7,985 nucleotides of DNA. Source: Brevundimonas sp. (GTDB taxonomy: Bacteria > Pseudomonadota > Alphaproteobacteria > Caulobacterales > Caulobacteraceae). Positions 1 through 6,137 of the stretch are shown one piece after another. A program made the position numbers and the translations under genes. Below the pieces are notes generated by a model, which worked only from the letters and a program-made list of their open reading frames with translations, was not told the DNA's origin and searched no databases. The stretch lies in NCBI RefSeq assembly GCF_031082345.1, contig NZ_JAVHLH010000126.1, forward strand, positions 1-7,985, written 5' to 3'. Numbering within the stretch: the first letter of the stretch is position 1; each line of letters opens with the position of its first letter.

Positions 1-199
1 ATTGCGGGAGAAGGGCATCCATGTGAACTGCGTGCTGCCGAGCATCATCGACACGCCCGAGAACCGCAAGGACATGCCCGACGCCGATCCATCGACATGG
101 GTCCAGCCCTCCGACCTCGCCCGCGTCATGCTGTTCCTCGCCTCCCCGGACAGTCGGGCCATCACCGGGGCCTTGCTCCCGGTCACGGGCCGCGTCTGA
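1..199 (+). CDS. Short-chain dehydrogenase/reductase (SDR), C-terminal part only
   Basis: This is the last 66 codons of an NAD(P)-dependent SDR oxidoreductase; the rest, including the Rossmann glycine motif and the YxxxK active site, lies left of the window. The visible part has the typical post-active-site stretch, a beta strand reading IHVNCVLPSIIDTPENR (the SDR 'VN.v.PG...T' region, with Ser in place of Gly after Pro). The C-terminal helix DLARVMLFLASPDSRAITG and final strand LLPVTGRV match the end of classical SDRs (catalytic helix, then 'G..i.v.GG'). The phrase DTPENRKDMPDAD followed by STW resembles the corresponding part of animal dihydropteridine reductase (recalled, not searched), so the substrate may be a pteridine-like or other small carbonyl compound; this is inference. 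Its stop TGA shares one base with the ATG of the next gene, indicating translational coupling. The family is confident, the substrate unknown. Confidence 0.85.
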   Translation, partial: LREKGIHVNCVLPSIIDTPENRKDMPDADPSTWVQPSDLARVMLFLASPDSRAITGALLPVTGRV

Positions 200-1056
200 T
201 GCAGCTGACGCGCTCGGTCCTCTACCTGCCCGCCAGCAACGCCCGCGCGATCGAAAAGGCGCGCGGCCTGGACGCGGACGCCGTCATCCTCGACCTCGAG
301 GACGCCGTCGCCCCGGACGCCAAGGCCGGGGCGCGTCGTGCGGCCGTCGCCGCGCTGGAGGCCGGCGGTTTCGGGCCCCGCGTCGGCGTTCGGGTCAACG
401 GTCTGGACACCCCTTGGGGCGCGGATGACCTGACCGCACTCTGTGTTCACAAGCCAGAATTCGTGGTCGCGCCCAAGATCGAGAGCCCGGAAGCCGTCCG
501 CGACGTCGCCGCCCGGCTGCCCCAGGGGGTCGCTCTGTGGATCATGATCGAGACCCCCCTGTCGGTGCTTCGCCTCGACCGGATCGCCGGCGCCGGGGCG
601 CCGCTCGCGGCCCTGATGCTCGGGATCAACGATTTCCGCGAACAGATGAACCTGGTGCTGGGCCACGATCGCGAGCCGCTCAAGCCCTGGCTGGCCGCCG
701 TGGTCGCCGCCGCCCGCGGTCATGGCCTGCTGGCCATCGACGGCGTGGTCAACGCCACCGACGACGCCGACCGGCTCGCGGCCGAATGCCGGCAGGGCCG
801 CGCCTTCGGCTTCGACGGCAAGAGCCTGATCCATCCGAACCAGATCGCCGCCGCCAACGCCGCCTTCTCCCCCTCGCCCGCGGAGGTCGCCAGGGCCGAG
901 GAGGTAGTCGCCGCCTTCGCCGCCGCCGACGCCCAGGGCAAGGGCGCGATCCGGGTCGGCTACCGGATGGTCGAGCGGCTGCACCTCGAGGCCGCCCACC
1001 GTCTGCTGGCCCGGCACGCCGCCATCTCGACGCCGCCCCGGGACGGGCCTATCTAG
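199..1056 (+). CDS. HpcH/HpaI aldolase family, CitE-like (acyl-CoA) lyase
   Basis: A 285-residue protein of the CitE/malyl-CoA lyase group, TIM-barrel enzymes that make or break C-C bonds in beta-hydroxyacyl-CoA or similar acids with Mg2+. Visible motifs in order: RSVLYLPAS near residue 5 (the family's usual N-terminal strand), DLEDAV at 32-37, RVNG at 65-68 (substrate-binding Arg65), PKIES at 92-96, IETP at 117-120 (metal ligand Glu118), GIND at 142-145 (metal ligand Asp145) and GFDGKSLIHPNQI at 204-216. The length is normal for bacterial CitE-like proteins (about 270-300). I chose ATG 199 over an in-frame ATG at 97, because the latter would add 34 arginine- and proline-rich residues inside the SDR gene and place RSVLYLPAS far from the N-terminus. 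No good Shine-Dalgarno precedes it, which fits coupling to the SDR stop. No citrate lyase alpha or gamma subunit is present, so it is probably a stand-alone lyase or thioesterase-like relative. The exact substrate is unknown. Confidence 0.87.
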   Translation: MQLTRSVLYLPASNARAIEKARGLDADAVILDLEDAVAPDAKAGARRAAVAALEAGGFGPRVGVRVNGLDTPWGADDLTALCVHKPEFVVAPKIESPEAVRDVAARLPQGVALWIMIETPLSVLRLDRIAGAGAPLAALMLGINDFREQMNLVLGHDREPLKPWLAAVVAAARGHGLLAIDGVVNATDDADRLAAECRQGRAFGFDGKSLIHPNQIAAANAAFSPSPAEVARAEEVVAAFAAADAQGKGAIRVGYRMVERLHLEAAHRLLARHAAISTPPRDGPI

Positions 1057-1132
1057 TCCGTCCAGAAACAGAACCCAGCCGGCCCTCAAGCAGCGAGCGG
1101 CCGCGCCACGAGCGACAGGGCCACCTCTTTCC

Positions 1133-2275
1133 ATGACCAAAGCCGTCATCGCCGCCACCGGCCTGTTCACGCCGGAGCAGTCCATCTCCAACGAGGAACT
1201 GGTGGCGGCCTACAACGCCTTCGCCGAGCGCTTCAACGAGCAGCACGCGGCCGGCATCGCCGCCGGCGACCTCGAGGCCCTGACCCCGTCCTCGGTCGAG
1301 TTCATCGAGAAGGCGTCCGGCATCCGGTCGCGCTTCGTGATCGACAAGGCCGGCGTGCTCGACCCGACCCGGATGGTCCCGAACATCCCGGAACGCGCCA
1401 ACGACGAGCTGTCGGTGATGGCCGAGATGGCGGTGAAGGCCGCGCAGCAAGCCATCGCCGCCTGGGGCAAGCCGGTCAGCGAGATCGGCGCCGTCCTGTG
1501 CGCCGCCTCCAACATGCCCCGGCCGTATCCCGCCCTGTCGATCGAGGTGCAGCAGGCCCTGGGCATCGAGGGCTTCGCCTTCGACATGAACGTGGCCTGC
1601 AGCTCGGCCACCTTCGGCATCAAGACCGCCGCCGACTTCATCGCCTCGGGCTCGGTCAAGGCGGTGCTGATGGTCAATCCGGAGATCTGCTCGGCCCATC
1701 TGAACTTCAAGGACCGCGACAGCCACTTCATCTTCGGCGACGTCGCCACCGCCGTGATCATCGAGGCGGAGGACCAGGCGAAGGACGGCTGGGAGATTCT
1801 CGGGACCCGGCTGAAGACGGTGATGTCCAACAACATCCGCAACAATTTCGGCTTCCTGAACAAGGCGGCCCTGCCCACGGGCGAGGCCGAGCCGGTCGCC
1901 GCCAGCGGCCTGACCGACAAGATGTTCGTCCAGCAGGGACGCAAGGTGTTCAAGGACGTGGTGCCGATGGTCTCGGACATGATCGTCGACCACGCCGCCG
2001 AGCTGAGCGTCGACCCGACCGGCCTGAAGCGGCTGTGGCTGCACCAGGCCAACATCAACATGAACCAGTTCATCGGCCGCAAGGTGCTGGGCCGCGAGCC
2101 GACGCCGGAGGAGAACGTCATCATCCTCGACGACTACGCCAACACCTCCTCGGCCGGTTCGATCATCGCCTTCCACCTGCACCACGACGGCTTCCATCCG
2201 GGCGACACCGGCCTGATCTGCAGCTTCGGGGCCGGCTATTCGGCCGGGACGGTGTTCGTGCGCAAGCGGGCCTAG
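1133..2275 (+). CDS. FabH-like 3-oxoacyl-ACP synthase III (KAS III), long form
   Basis: A 380-residue thiolase-fold enzyme that should condense an acyl-CoA with malonyl-ACP (decarboxylating Claisen condensation) in the cytoplasm. The KAS III catalytic triad is complete: Cys156 in NVACSSATFG, His304 in LWLHQANINM and Asn337 in YANTSSAGS. ASGIRSR at 61-67 corresponds to the 'TGIR.R' motif of FabH, and FGAGYSAGTVF at 365-375 to the C-terminal glycine-rich loop (FGGGFTWG in E. coli). It is about 60 residues longer than housekeeping FabH (about 317), partly because of an insertion around residues 25-60. That makes it one of the alternative long KAS III forms, comparable to the Pseudomonas enzyme that feeds medium-chain acyl-CoA into fatty-acid synthesis; this comparison is from memory. 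The ATG at 1133 follows only a weak purine run (GACAGGG, 12 bases away). It begins 76 bases after the lyase gene and ends 5 bases from a convergent gene. The acyl substrate cannot be told. Confidence 0.9.
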   Translation: MTKAVIAATGLFTPEQSISNEELVAAYNAFAERFNEQHAAGIAAGDLEALTPSSVEFIEKASGIRSRFVIDKAGVLDPTRMVPNIPERANDELSVMAEMAVKAAQQAIAAWGKPVSEIGAVLCAASNMPRPYPALSIEVQQALGIEGFAFDMNVACSSATFGIKTAADFIASGSVKAVLMVNPEICSAHLNFKDRDSHFIFGDVATAVIIEAEDQAKDGWEILGTRLKTVMSNNIRNNFGFLNKAALPTGEAEPVAASGLTDKMFVQQGRKVFKDVVPMVSDMIVDHAAELSVDPTGLKRLWLHQANINMNQFIGRKVLGREPTPEENVIILDDYANTSSAGSIIAFHLHHDGFHPGDTGLICSFGAGYSAGTVFVRKRA

Positions 2276-2280
2276 GAGCC

Positions 2281-2667
2281 TTACGCCGCCGCCACGGCCT
2301 CGATCTCGACCAGCCAGGCCTCGTCGAAGATGCCGGTGACGATCACGGTCAGGGCCGGCTGGCGCCCCGCCAGCCGCCGCCCCCGGACCTCGCGGTTCTC
2401 GAGGGCGTAGCTGCGGTCCGACAGGAAGGTCGTCACCTTGACGAGGTTGTCCAGCGTCATGCCGGCGGCGCCCAGCTGGGTCTCGATATTGTCCCAGACC
2501 TGTTCGCACTGGCCGGTGAAGTCGGCCGCCAGCGAGCCGTCGGGCGCGACCGGAATCTGGCCGGACAGGTACAGCCAGCGGCTGGGCCCCGTCACCTCCA
2601 CCGCCTGCGGATAGGCGCCCTCGACCGGCGGCGAGCCGTCGCCGGTCAGGGGCCGTATCGTCGCCAT
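2281..2667 (-). CDS. RidA family (YjgF/YER057c/UK114) protein lacking the catalytic Arg
   Basis: A 128-residue protein of exactly RidA length. Family signatures are YLSGQIPVAPDGSL at 33-46, the helix QCEQVWDNIETQLGAAG at 53-69 (typically 'Q....n....L..aG'), TLDNLVKVTTFLSD at 71-84, and the C-terminal strand LVEIEAVA at 119-126. Canonical RidA proteins hydrolyse reactive enamine/imine intermediates such as 2-aminoacrylate, using an Arg in a PAR(S/T) motif. Here that place reads QPAL, so position 106 is Leu. By the known logic of the family this puts it among the Rid subgroups not expected to have imine deaminase activity; its role is then unknown. The ATG overlaps the stop of the upstream M28 peptidase gene (TGATG) and has no visible Shine-Dalgarno, so it is probably translated by coupling. 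There is no signal peptide, so it should be cytoplasmic, unlike its exported operon partner. Confidence 0.9.
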   Translation of the reverse strand: MATIRPLTGDGSPPVEGAYPQAVEVTGPSRWLYLSGQIPVAPDGSLAADFTGQCEQVWDNIETQLGAAGMTLDNLVKVTTFLSDRSYALENREVRGRRLAGRQPALTVIVTGIFDEAWLVEIEAVAAA

Positions 2668-4295
2668 CACTGGCGGGCGGCGTCCGAGCGGGCGCGCACC
2701 TGGGCGAACTCCGAGGTCGGCTTCCAGCCCGGCCAGTCCTCGCCGTTCGCGAGGTCGAGACCGAGGTGATACAGCAGGGTCAGGTTCTCGGTCGCCGAGG
2801 TCAGGTCCCAGTCCGCCGACCATTCGTCCGACGGCTTGTGATAGTCGGCCCCGAACTTGGCCCGCCACGCGGCCTCGCCGGCCTCCCGGCCGCCCTCGAC
2901 CCAGTCCCAGCCGTGCCACGGCATGATCGCCGGCACGCCCGCCCGGGCGAAGGGGAAGTGGTCCGAACGGTAATAGAAGCCCTGCTCCGGCATGCCGTCG
3001 TCCGAGACGTAACGGCCCAGCGGCGCGGCCAGCGCCTGCAGCCGGTCCTCGAGGTCGTTCTGGCCCTTGCCGAAGATCGGCACGTCCTTCGTCGGCCCCG
3101 ACAGCGGCAGCATGTCGATGTTGATGTCGGCGACGGTCGTCTCCAGCGGATACACCGGGTCGGCCGCATAGCCGTAGGCCCCCATCAGCCCCATCTCCTC
3201 GGCCGCCATATGGGCGAAGACGATCGAGCGCTCGGGCCGCGGGGCCTGGCTGATCTGGCGGGCCATCTCGACCACGCCGGCGGTGCCCGAGGCATTGTCC
3301 CAGGCGCCGTTGAAGATCTTGTCGTCGCCCGGCGTCTCCGGGTGCTGGGCCTCGCCGCCGACGTGATCCCAGTGGGCCGAATAGATGATGGTCTCGTTCG
3401 GCCGTTCGGTTCCGGGAAGCCGGGCCAGCAGATTGTGCGTGACCAGGGTCTCGCTGGTTTCGGCGGCGTCCACCGACAGGCTCACCCCGTTCAGCGCCAC
3501 CGCCTTGAAGGCGCCGGAGCCGATGCTGTCCAGCTTGTCGATGTCGAGGCCGGCCGCGGTCGCCCACTGCAGCGCCACGTCGTGGTTGATGGCCATGGAG
3601 AATTCGAGGTCGGCGCCGCCCGGCGTCAGGGTCCGCGTCCGGCTCGCGTACTGGGTCATCCGGGTCCACATCGGCGAGGACGCCGGCTGGGGCACCAGGG
3701 TGACGAGGCCGACCGCGCCGCGGCGGAAGGCCTCGTCCGCCTTGTAGGCGCCCGACTCATAGTTGGTGCTGTACTCGCCGTTGAACAGCTCGCCCTCAGG
3801 CTCGCCGCCCATCACGACCACGACCTTGCCGCGCACGTCGATGTCGCCGTAGTCGTCCCAGTTCCGCTCCGGCGCGGTGATGCCGTAGCCGGCGAAGACC
3901 ATCGGGGCGCCGCTGATCGAGGCGCGGCCGTCGTTGGTGGCGGCGCGCAGGGTCACGTCCGTCCCGACGGTCAGCGGATGGCTGACGCCGTCCGGGCCGG
4001 TCCAGCTGGCGCTGGCCGCATCCGCCACCGGCGTGAAGCGCTTCAGGTGCACCGGCTGCAGCCACTGGCCGTCTGGCCCGCCGGGCTCCAGCCCCATGGC
4101 CTCGTACTGCGCCTGCAGCCAGGTCAGCGTCATCCGCTCGCCCTCGGTGCCCGGATAGCGGCCCTGGAATTCGTCGGCGCTGATGGTGCGGATGTCGTTG
4201 CTGATCCGCTCGGCCGAAAAGTCCTGCGACAGGGCCGATCCGGCGGCGAACAGCAGCGCCGCGGCGGCGACGCCGCTGGTGAATGCACGAAACAT
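2667..4295 (-). CDS. Secreted M28 family zinc metallopeptidase (soluble paralogue)
   Basis: A 542-residue exported peptidase, probably a periplasmic aminopeptidase or carboxypeptidase of the M28 group with a PA-like insert. An N-terminal signal peptide MFRAFTSGVAAAALLFAAGSALS ends near residue 23, before QDF. A PA-type region spans roughly 110-240 (FAGYGITAPERNWDDYG at 134-150, RGKVVVV at 155-161, AFRRGAVGLVTLV at 189-201). The di-zinc catalytic domain starts near 287 (HNLLARLPG). Ligands and active residues, by comparison with Aeromonas aminopeptidase, are all present: His308 and Asp310 (HWD), bridging Asp333 (WDNASG), base Glu366 and ligand Glu367 (AAEEMGL), Asp394 (NIDM) and His486 (YHKPSDE); SDHFPF is at 444-449. 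I start at ATG 4295, not ATG 4310, because GGAG lies 9 bases upstream and the signal peptide then begins normally. It follows its paralogue after 100 bases and overlaps the RidA gene by one codon position. The peptide specificity is unknown. Confidence 0.93.
   Translation of the reverse strand: MFRAFTSGVAAAALLFAAGSALSQDFSAERISNDIRTISADEFQGRYPGTEGERMTLTWLQAQYEAMGLEPGGPDGQWLQPVHLKRFTPVADAASASWTGPDGVSHPLTVGTDVTLRAATNDGRASISGAPMVFAGYGITAPERNWDDYGDIDVRGKVVVVMGGEPEGELFNGEYSTNYESGAYKADEAFRRGAVGLVTLVPQPASSPMWTRMTQYASRTRTLTPGGADLEFSMAINHDVALQWATAAGLDIDKLDSIGSGAFKAVALNGVSLSVDAAETSETLVTHNLLARLPGTERPNETIIYSAHWDHVGGEAQHPETPGDDKIFNGAWDNASGTAGVVEMARQISQAPRPERSIVFAHMAAEEMGLMGAYGYAADPVYPLETTVADINIDMLPLSGPTKDVPIFGKGQNDLEDRLQALAAPLGRYVSDDGMPEQGFYYRSDHFPFARAGVPAIMPWHGWDWVEGGREAGEAAWRAKFGADYHKPSDEWSADWDLTSATENLTLLYHLGLDLANGEDWPGWKPTSEFAQVRARSDAARQ
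2719..2738. repeat. 20-base direct repeat, copy 1 (C-terminus of soluble M28 gene)
   Basis: Twenty bases here are identical to 4448-4467 near the end of the paralogous M28 gene. They encode the shared DWPGWKP motif. Together with the conserved block at 3822-3901/5572-5651, they are remnants of the tandem duplication or of local gene conversion, and could serve as recombination points that delete one gene copy. Confidence 0.8.
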
Positions 4296-4304
4296 AGAGG
4301 AACG

Positions 4305-4308
4305 CTCC
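4305..4308 (-). promoter_or_regulatory. Shine-Dalgarno site deciding the start of the soluble M28 gene
   Basis: GGAG on the minus strand, 9 bases before ATG 4295. The alternative ATG at 4310 overlaps the region just upstream of this site and has no comparable ribosome binding sequence. This favours the shorter N-terminus MFRAF, which is also a normal signal-peptide start. Confidence 0.6.
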
Positions 4309-4331
4309 ATCCCGATTTTGGGCGCAGTCTA

Positions 4332-4353
4332 GGGCGGCCCCGACGGACCGCCC
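4332..4353. repeat. Inverted repeat (hairpin) between the two M28 genes
   Basis: GGGCGG at 4332-4337 and CCGCCC at 4348-4353 are perfectly complementary; two more C-G pairs are possible inside with one bulged A, leaving a small CCGAC loop. It sits in the 100-base gap between the lipoprotein M28 stop and the soluble M28 start. On the minus strand, where the genes lie, no T-run follows it, so it is not a classical rho-independent terminator. It could be an attenuating or RNA-stabilising stem, or chance in GC-rich DNA. A perfect palindrome GGGCCGGCCC at 4383-4392, just after the stop of the upstream gene, is a further GC-rich structure in the same gap. I see no convincing promoter here. Confidence 0.4.
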
Positions 4354-4395
4354 ATTAAGTTTTCGTCATGTCCGCCTTGACTGGGCCGGCCCGTC

Positions 4396-6057
4396 TCAGT
4401 CCCGCGCCGAGGCGCTCGCGGCCCGGGCGGGACCGAATTCCGAGCCCGGCTTCCAGCCCGGCCAGTCGCGGCTGTTGGCCAGGTCGCGACCGATCCACAG
4501 CGCGACCTCCATGTCCTCGATCTGCCCCGCCAGATCCCAGTCGGCCGACCATTCGTCATCGGCCTGGTGGTAGCGTTTCGAGCCGTATTCATCGCGGGCC
4601 GCTTCGCGCGGCGCGACCGGCGGATCCCGGAACGCGCCGCCGCCCTCGGCGTAGGCCATGGGCACGCCGCGCTTGGCCAGCGGGAAGTGGTCGCTGCGGA
4701 AATAGCTGCCGGCGGCCGGGTTGGCGTCGGGCGCGATGCTCCGTCCCTGACGGGCGGCGGCGGCGGCCAGCAATTCGTCCAGCTCCGACTGGCCGTATCC
4801 GACCACGCCGAGGTCGGCGACCCGGCCATAGACATTCATCGCATCCATGTTGAACCCGGCTACGGTCTTCTCCAGCGGCCAGACCGGATTGGCGGCGTAG
4901 TATTCCGAACCCAGCAGGCCGCTCTCCTCGGCGGTGAAGCTGATCATCACGATCGACCGTTCCGGGCGCGGCCCCGCGCCCCAGATGCGGGCCAGTTCCA
5001 GCAGGGCGGCGGTGCCGGTGGCGTTGTCGACCGCGCCGTTGAAGATGGCGTCGCCGTTGGCGTCCGGCTCGCCCACCCCGATGTGGTCCCAGTGGGCGGT
5101 GTAGAGGATGGTCTCGTCCGGGTGCGTCGCGCCCGGCAGGCGGGCGAGGACGTTCTTCGTCGTGATCTGGGTGGCGGCCACGTCGAACATGCCGCTGAAG
5201 GTCGCGCCCGGCAGGGCGACCGGTCGGAAGTCGCGGCTGCGCGCCTGCACCTTCAGGGCGTCGAAATCGAGCCCCGACTTGCGGAACAGGTCGACCGCCA
5301 CGTCGCGCTGGATCCAGCTTTCGACCGGGACGCGCTCGGCCGCCGCGTTCTCGCGCACGATGTCGAACTGCGGGCCGGACCAGCTGTTGGTCACCGTGGC
5401 CCAGCCATAGGAGGCCGGGGCGACCTCGTGGACGATGATGACGCCCGCCGCCCCGCGCCGGGCCGCCTCCTCGTATTTGTAGGTCCAGCGGCCGTAGTAG
5501 GTCATGGCCCGGCCGTTGAAGGTGTTCAGCTCGGGCTGCTCGAAATCGGCGTCATTGACCAGCACGACGATGACCTTGCCGCGCACGTCGACGTCTTTGA
5601 AATCGTCCCAGTTTCGCTCCGGCGCCGTGATGCCGTAGCCGGCGAAGACCAGCGGCGCGTCGTCCAGCATCACATGGTCGCCGGGCAGGCGGGTCGAGAC
5701 CACGATCTGCTGGCCCTGCGTCAGGGGAACGGTCTCTCCGGCGATCTCGAAACTGGCCTGCACGTTCGAGGCCGTGAACCGGTTCAGGGTCACGTCCTGG
5801 GTCCAGCCGCCGTTCTCTCCCCCGGGCTGGAAGCCCGCCGCGGCGTAGTGTTCCGTCAGATAGCGGACCGTCATCGTCTCGCCCGGCGTGCCGATGCCTC
5901 GCCCCTGGAAGCTGTCGTCCGACAACACGCGGGCACGCTCGGACAGGCGGGCGGCGTCAAAGGCGGCGACGGGCGCCGGGGCCTCGGCGCCCGCGGTGGC
6001 GCAGGCGGAAATCAAGGCGCAGGCGGCAAGCGCGGCGGCGGACGAAAGGAGACGCAT
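4396..6057 (-). CDS. Lipoprotein M28 family zinc metallopeptidase (anchored paralogue)
   Basis: A 553-residue paralogue of the neighbouring M28 enzyme. The N-terminus MRLLSSAAALAACALISAC carries a lipobox ISAC with Cys19 as the likely lipidated residue (an earlier LAAC at Cys13 also fits but leaves a short signal); an Ala/Pro-rich linker follows. PA-type region: FAGYGITAPERNWDDF at 138-153, RGKVIVVLV at 159-167, AARRGAAGVIIVHE at 198-211. The catalytic domain has every expected metal-site residue: His322 and Asp324 (HWD), Asp344 (VDNATG), Glu377 and Glu378 (TAEESGLLG), Asp405 (NMDA) and His497 (YHQADDE); SDHFPL is at 455-460. The ORF can be extended to a GTG at 6069, but a GAGG abuts that codon directly, while it lies 12 bases from ATG 6057, which also gives a normal lipoprotein signal. 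It should act at the periplasmic face of a membrane on peptides; the substrate is unknown. It is probably cotranscribed with the gene upstream or driven from the 80-base gap. Confidence 0.93.
   Translation of the reverse strand: MRLLSSAAALAACALISACATAGAEAPAPVAAFDAARLSERARVLSDDSFQGRGIGTPGETMTVRYLTEHYAAAGFQPGGENGGWTQDVTLNRFTASNVQASFEIAGETVPLTQGQQIVVSTRLPGDHVMLDDAPLVFAGYGITAPERNWDDFKDVDVRGKVIVVLVNDADFEQPELNTFNGRAMTYYGRWTYKYEEAARRGAAGVIIVHEVAPASYGWATVTNSWSGPQFDIVRENAAAERVPVESWIQRDVAVDLFRKSGLDFDALKVQARSRDFRPVALPGATFSGMFDVAATQITTKNVLARLPGATHPDETILYTAHWDHIGVGEPDANGDAIFNGAVDNATGTAALLELARIWGAGPRPERSIVMISFTAEESGLLGSEYYAANPVWPLEKTVAGFNMDAMNVYGRVADLGVVGYGQSELDELLAAAAARQGRSIAPDANPAAGSYFRSDHFPLAKRGVPMAYAEGGGAFRDPPVAPREAARDEYGSKRYHQADDEWSADWDLAGQIEDMEVALWIGRDLANSRDWPGWKPGSEFGPARAASASARD
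4448..4467. repeat. 20-base direct repeat, copy 2 (C-terminus of lipoprotein M28 gene)
   Basis: Identical to 2719-2738, at the corresponding place in the anchored paralogue, also encoding DWPGWKP. The spacing between copies is 1729 bases, about one gene length. Confidence 0.8.
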
Positions 6058-6100
6058 GGACGGAAACACCCTCAGCCGAAAACGAACCGGCCGGACGTTA

Positions 6101-6131
6101 GGGCGTCGATCCGCCCCTGTCGATGCGACAG
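6101..6131. repeat. Two adjacent small hairpins between the lipocalin-like and M28 lipoprotein genes
   Basis: Two inverted repeats lie side by side in the 80-base gap. CTGTCG at 6117-6122 pairs with CGACAG at 6126-6131 around a 3-base loop, and GGGCG at 6101-6105 pairs with CGCCC at 6112-6116. On the minus strand they come 6 bases after the stop of the upstream gene. No T-run follows, so this is not a standard intrinsic terminator; a partial terminator or mRNA 3'-end stabiliser is possible. Confidence 0.35.
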
Positions 6132-6137
6132 CCGGCG

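Noticed and set aside
1057..1132. Independent promoter for the KAS III gene in the 76-base gap
   Set aside because: I found no pair of -35/-10 boxes with acceptable spacing and only a weak Shine-Dalgarno; nothing supportable to annotate.
1049..2509. Long open frame (486 codons) on the minus strand opposite the KAS III gene
   Set aside because: Compositional shadow; the plus strand carries a complete Cys-His-Asn KAS III.
2281..3669. Extension of the RidA frame upstream to give a 462-residue fusion protein
   Set aside because: The extra N-terminal 334 residues are an out-of-frame reading of the M28 gene; the real RidA starts at the TGATG overlap at 2667.
2766..4358. Long open frame (530 codons) on the plus strand opposite the soluble M28 gene
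   Set aside because: Its product is low-complexity, rich in Arg, Gly, His and Val, as expected for the antisense of a high-GC gene, and the minus-strand frame has complete M28 motifs.
6117..6131. Hairpin as a rho-independent terminator of the lipocalin-like gene
   Set aside because: The stem is short and followed by G-rich sequence on the minus strand, with no T-run, so I list it only as an inverted repeat.
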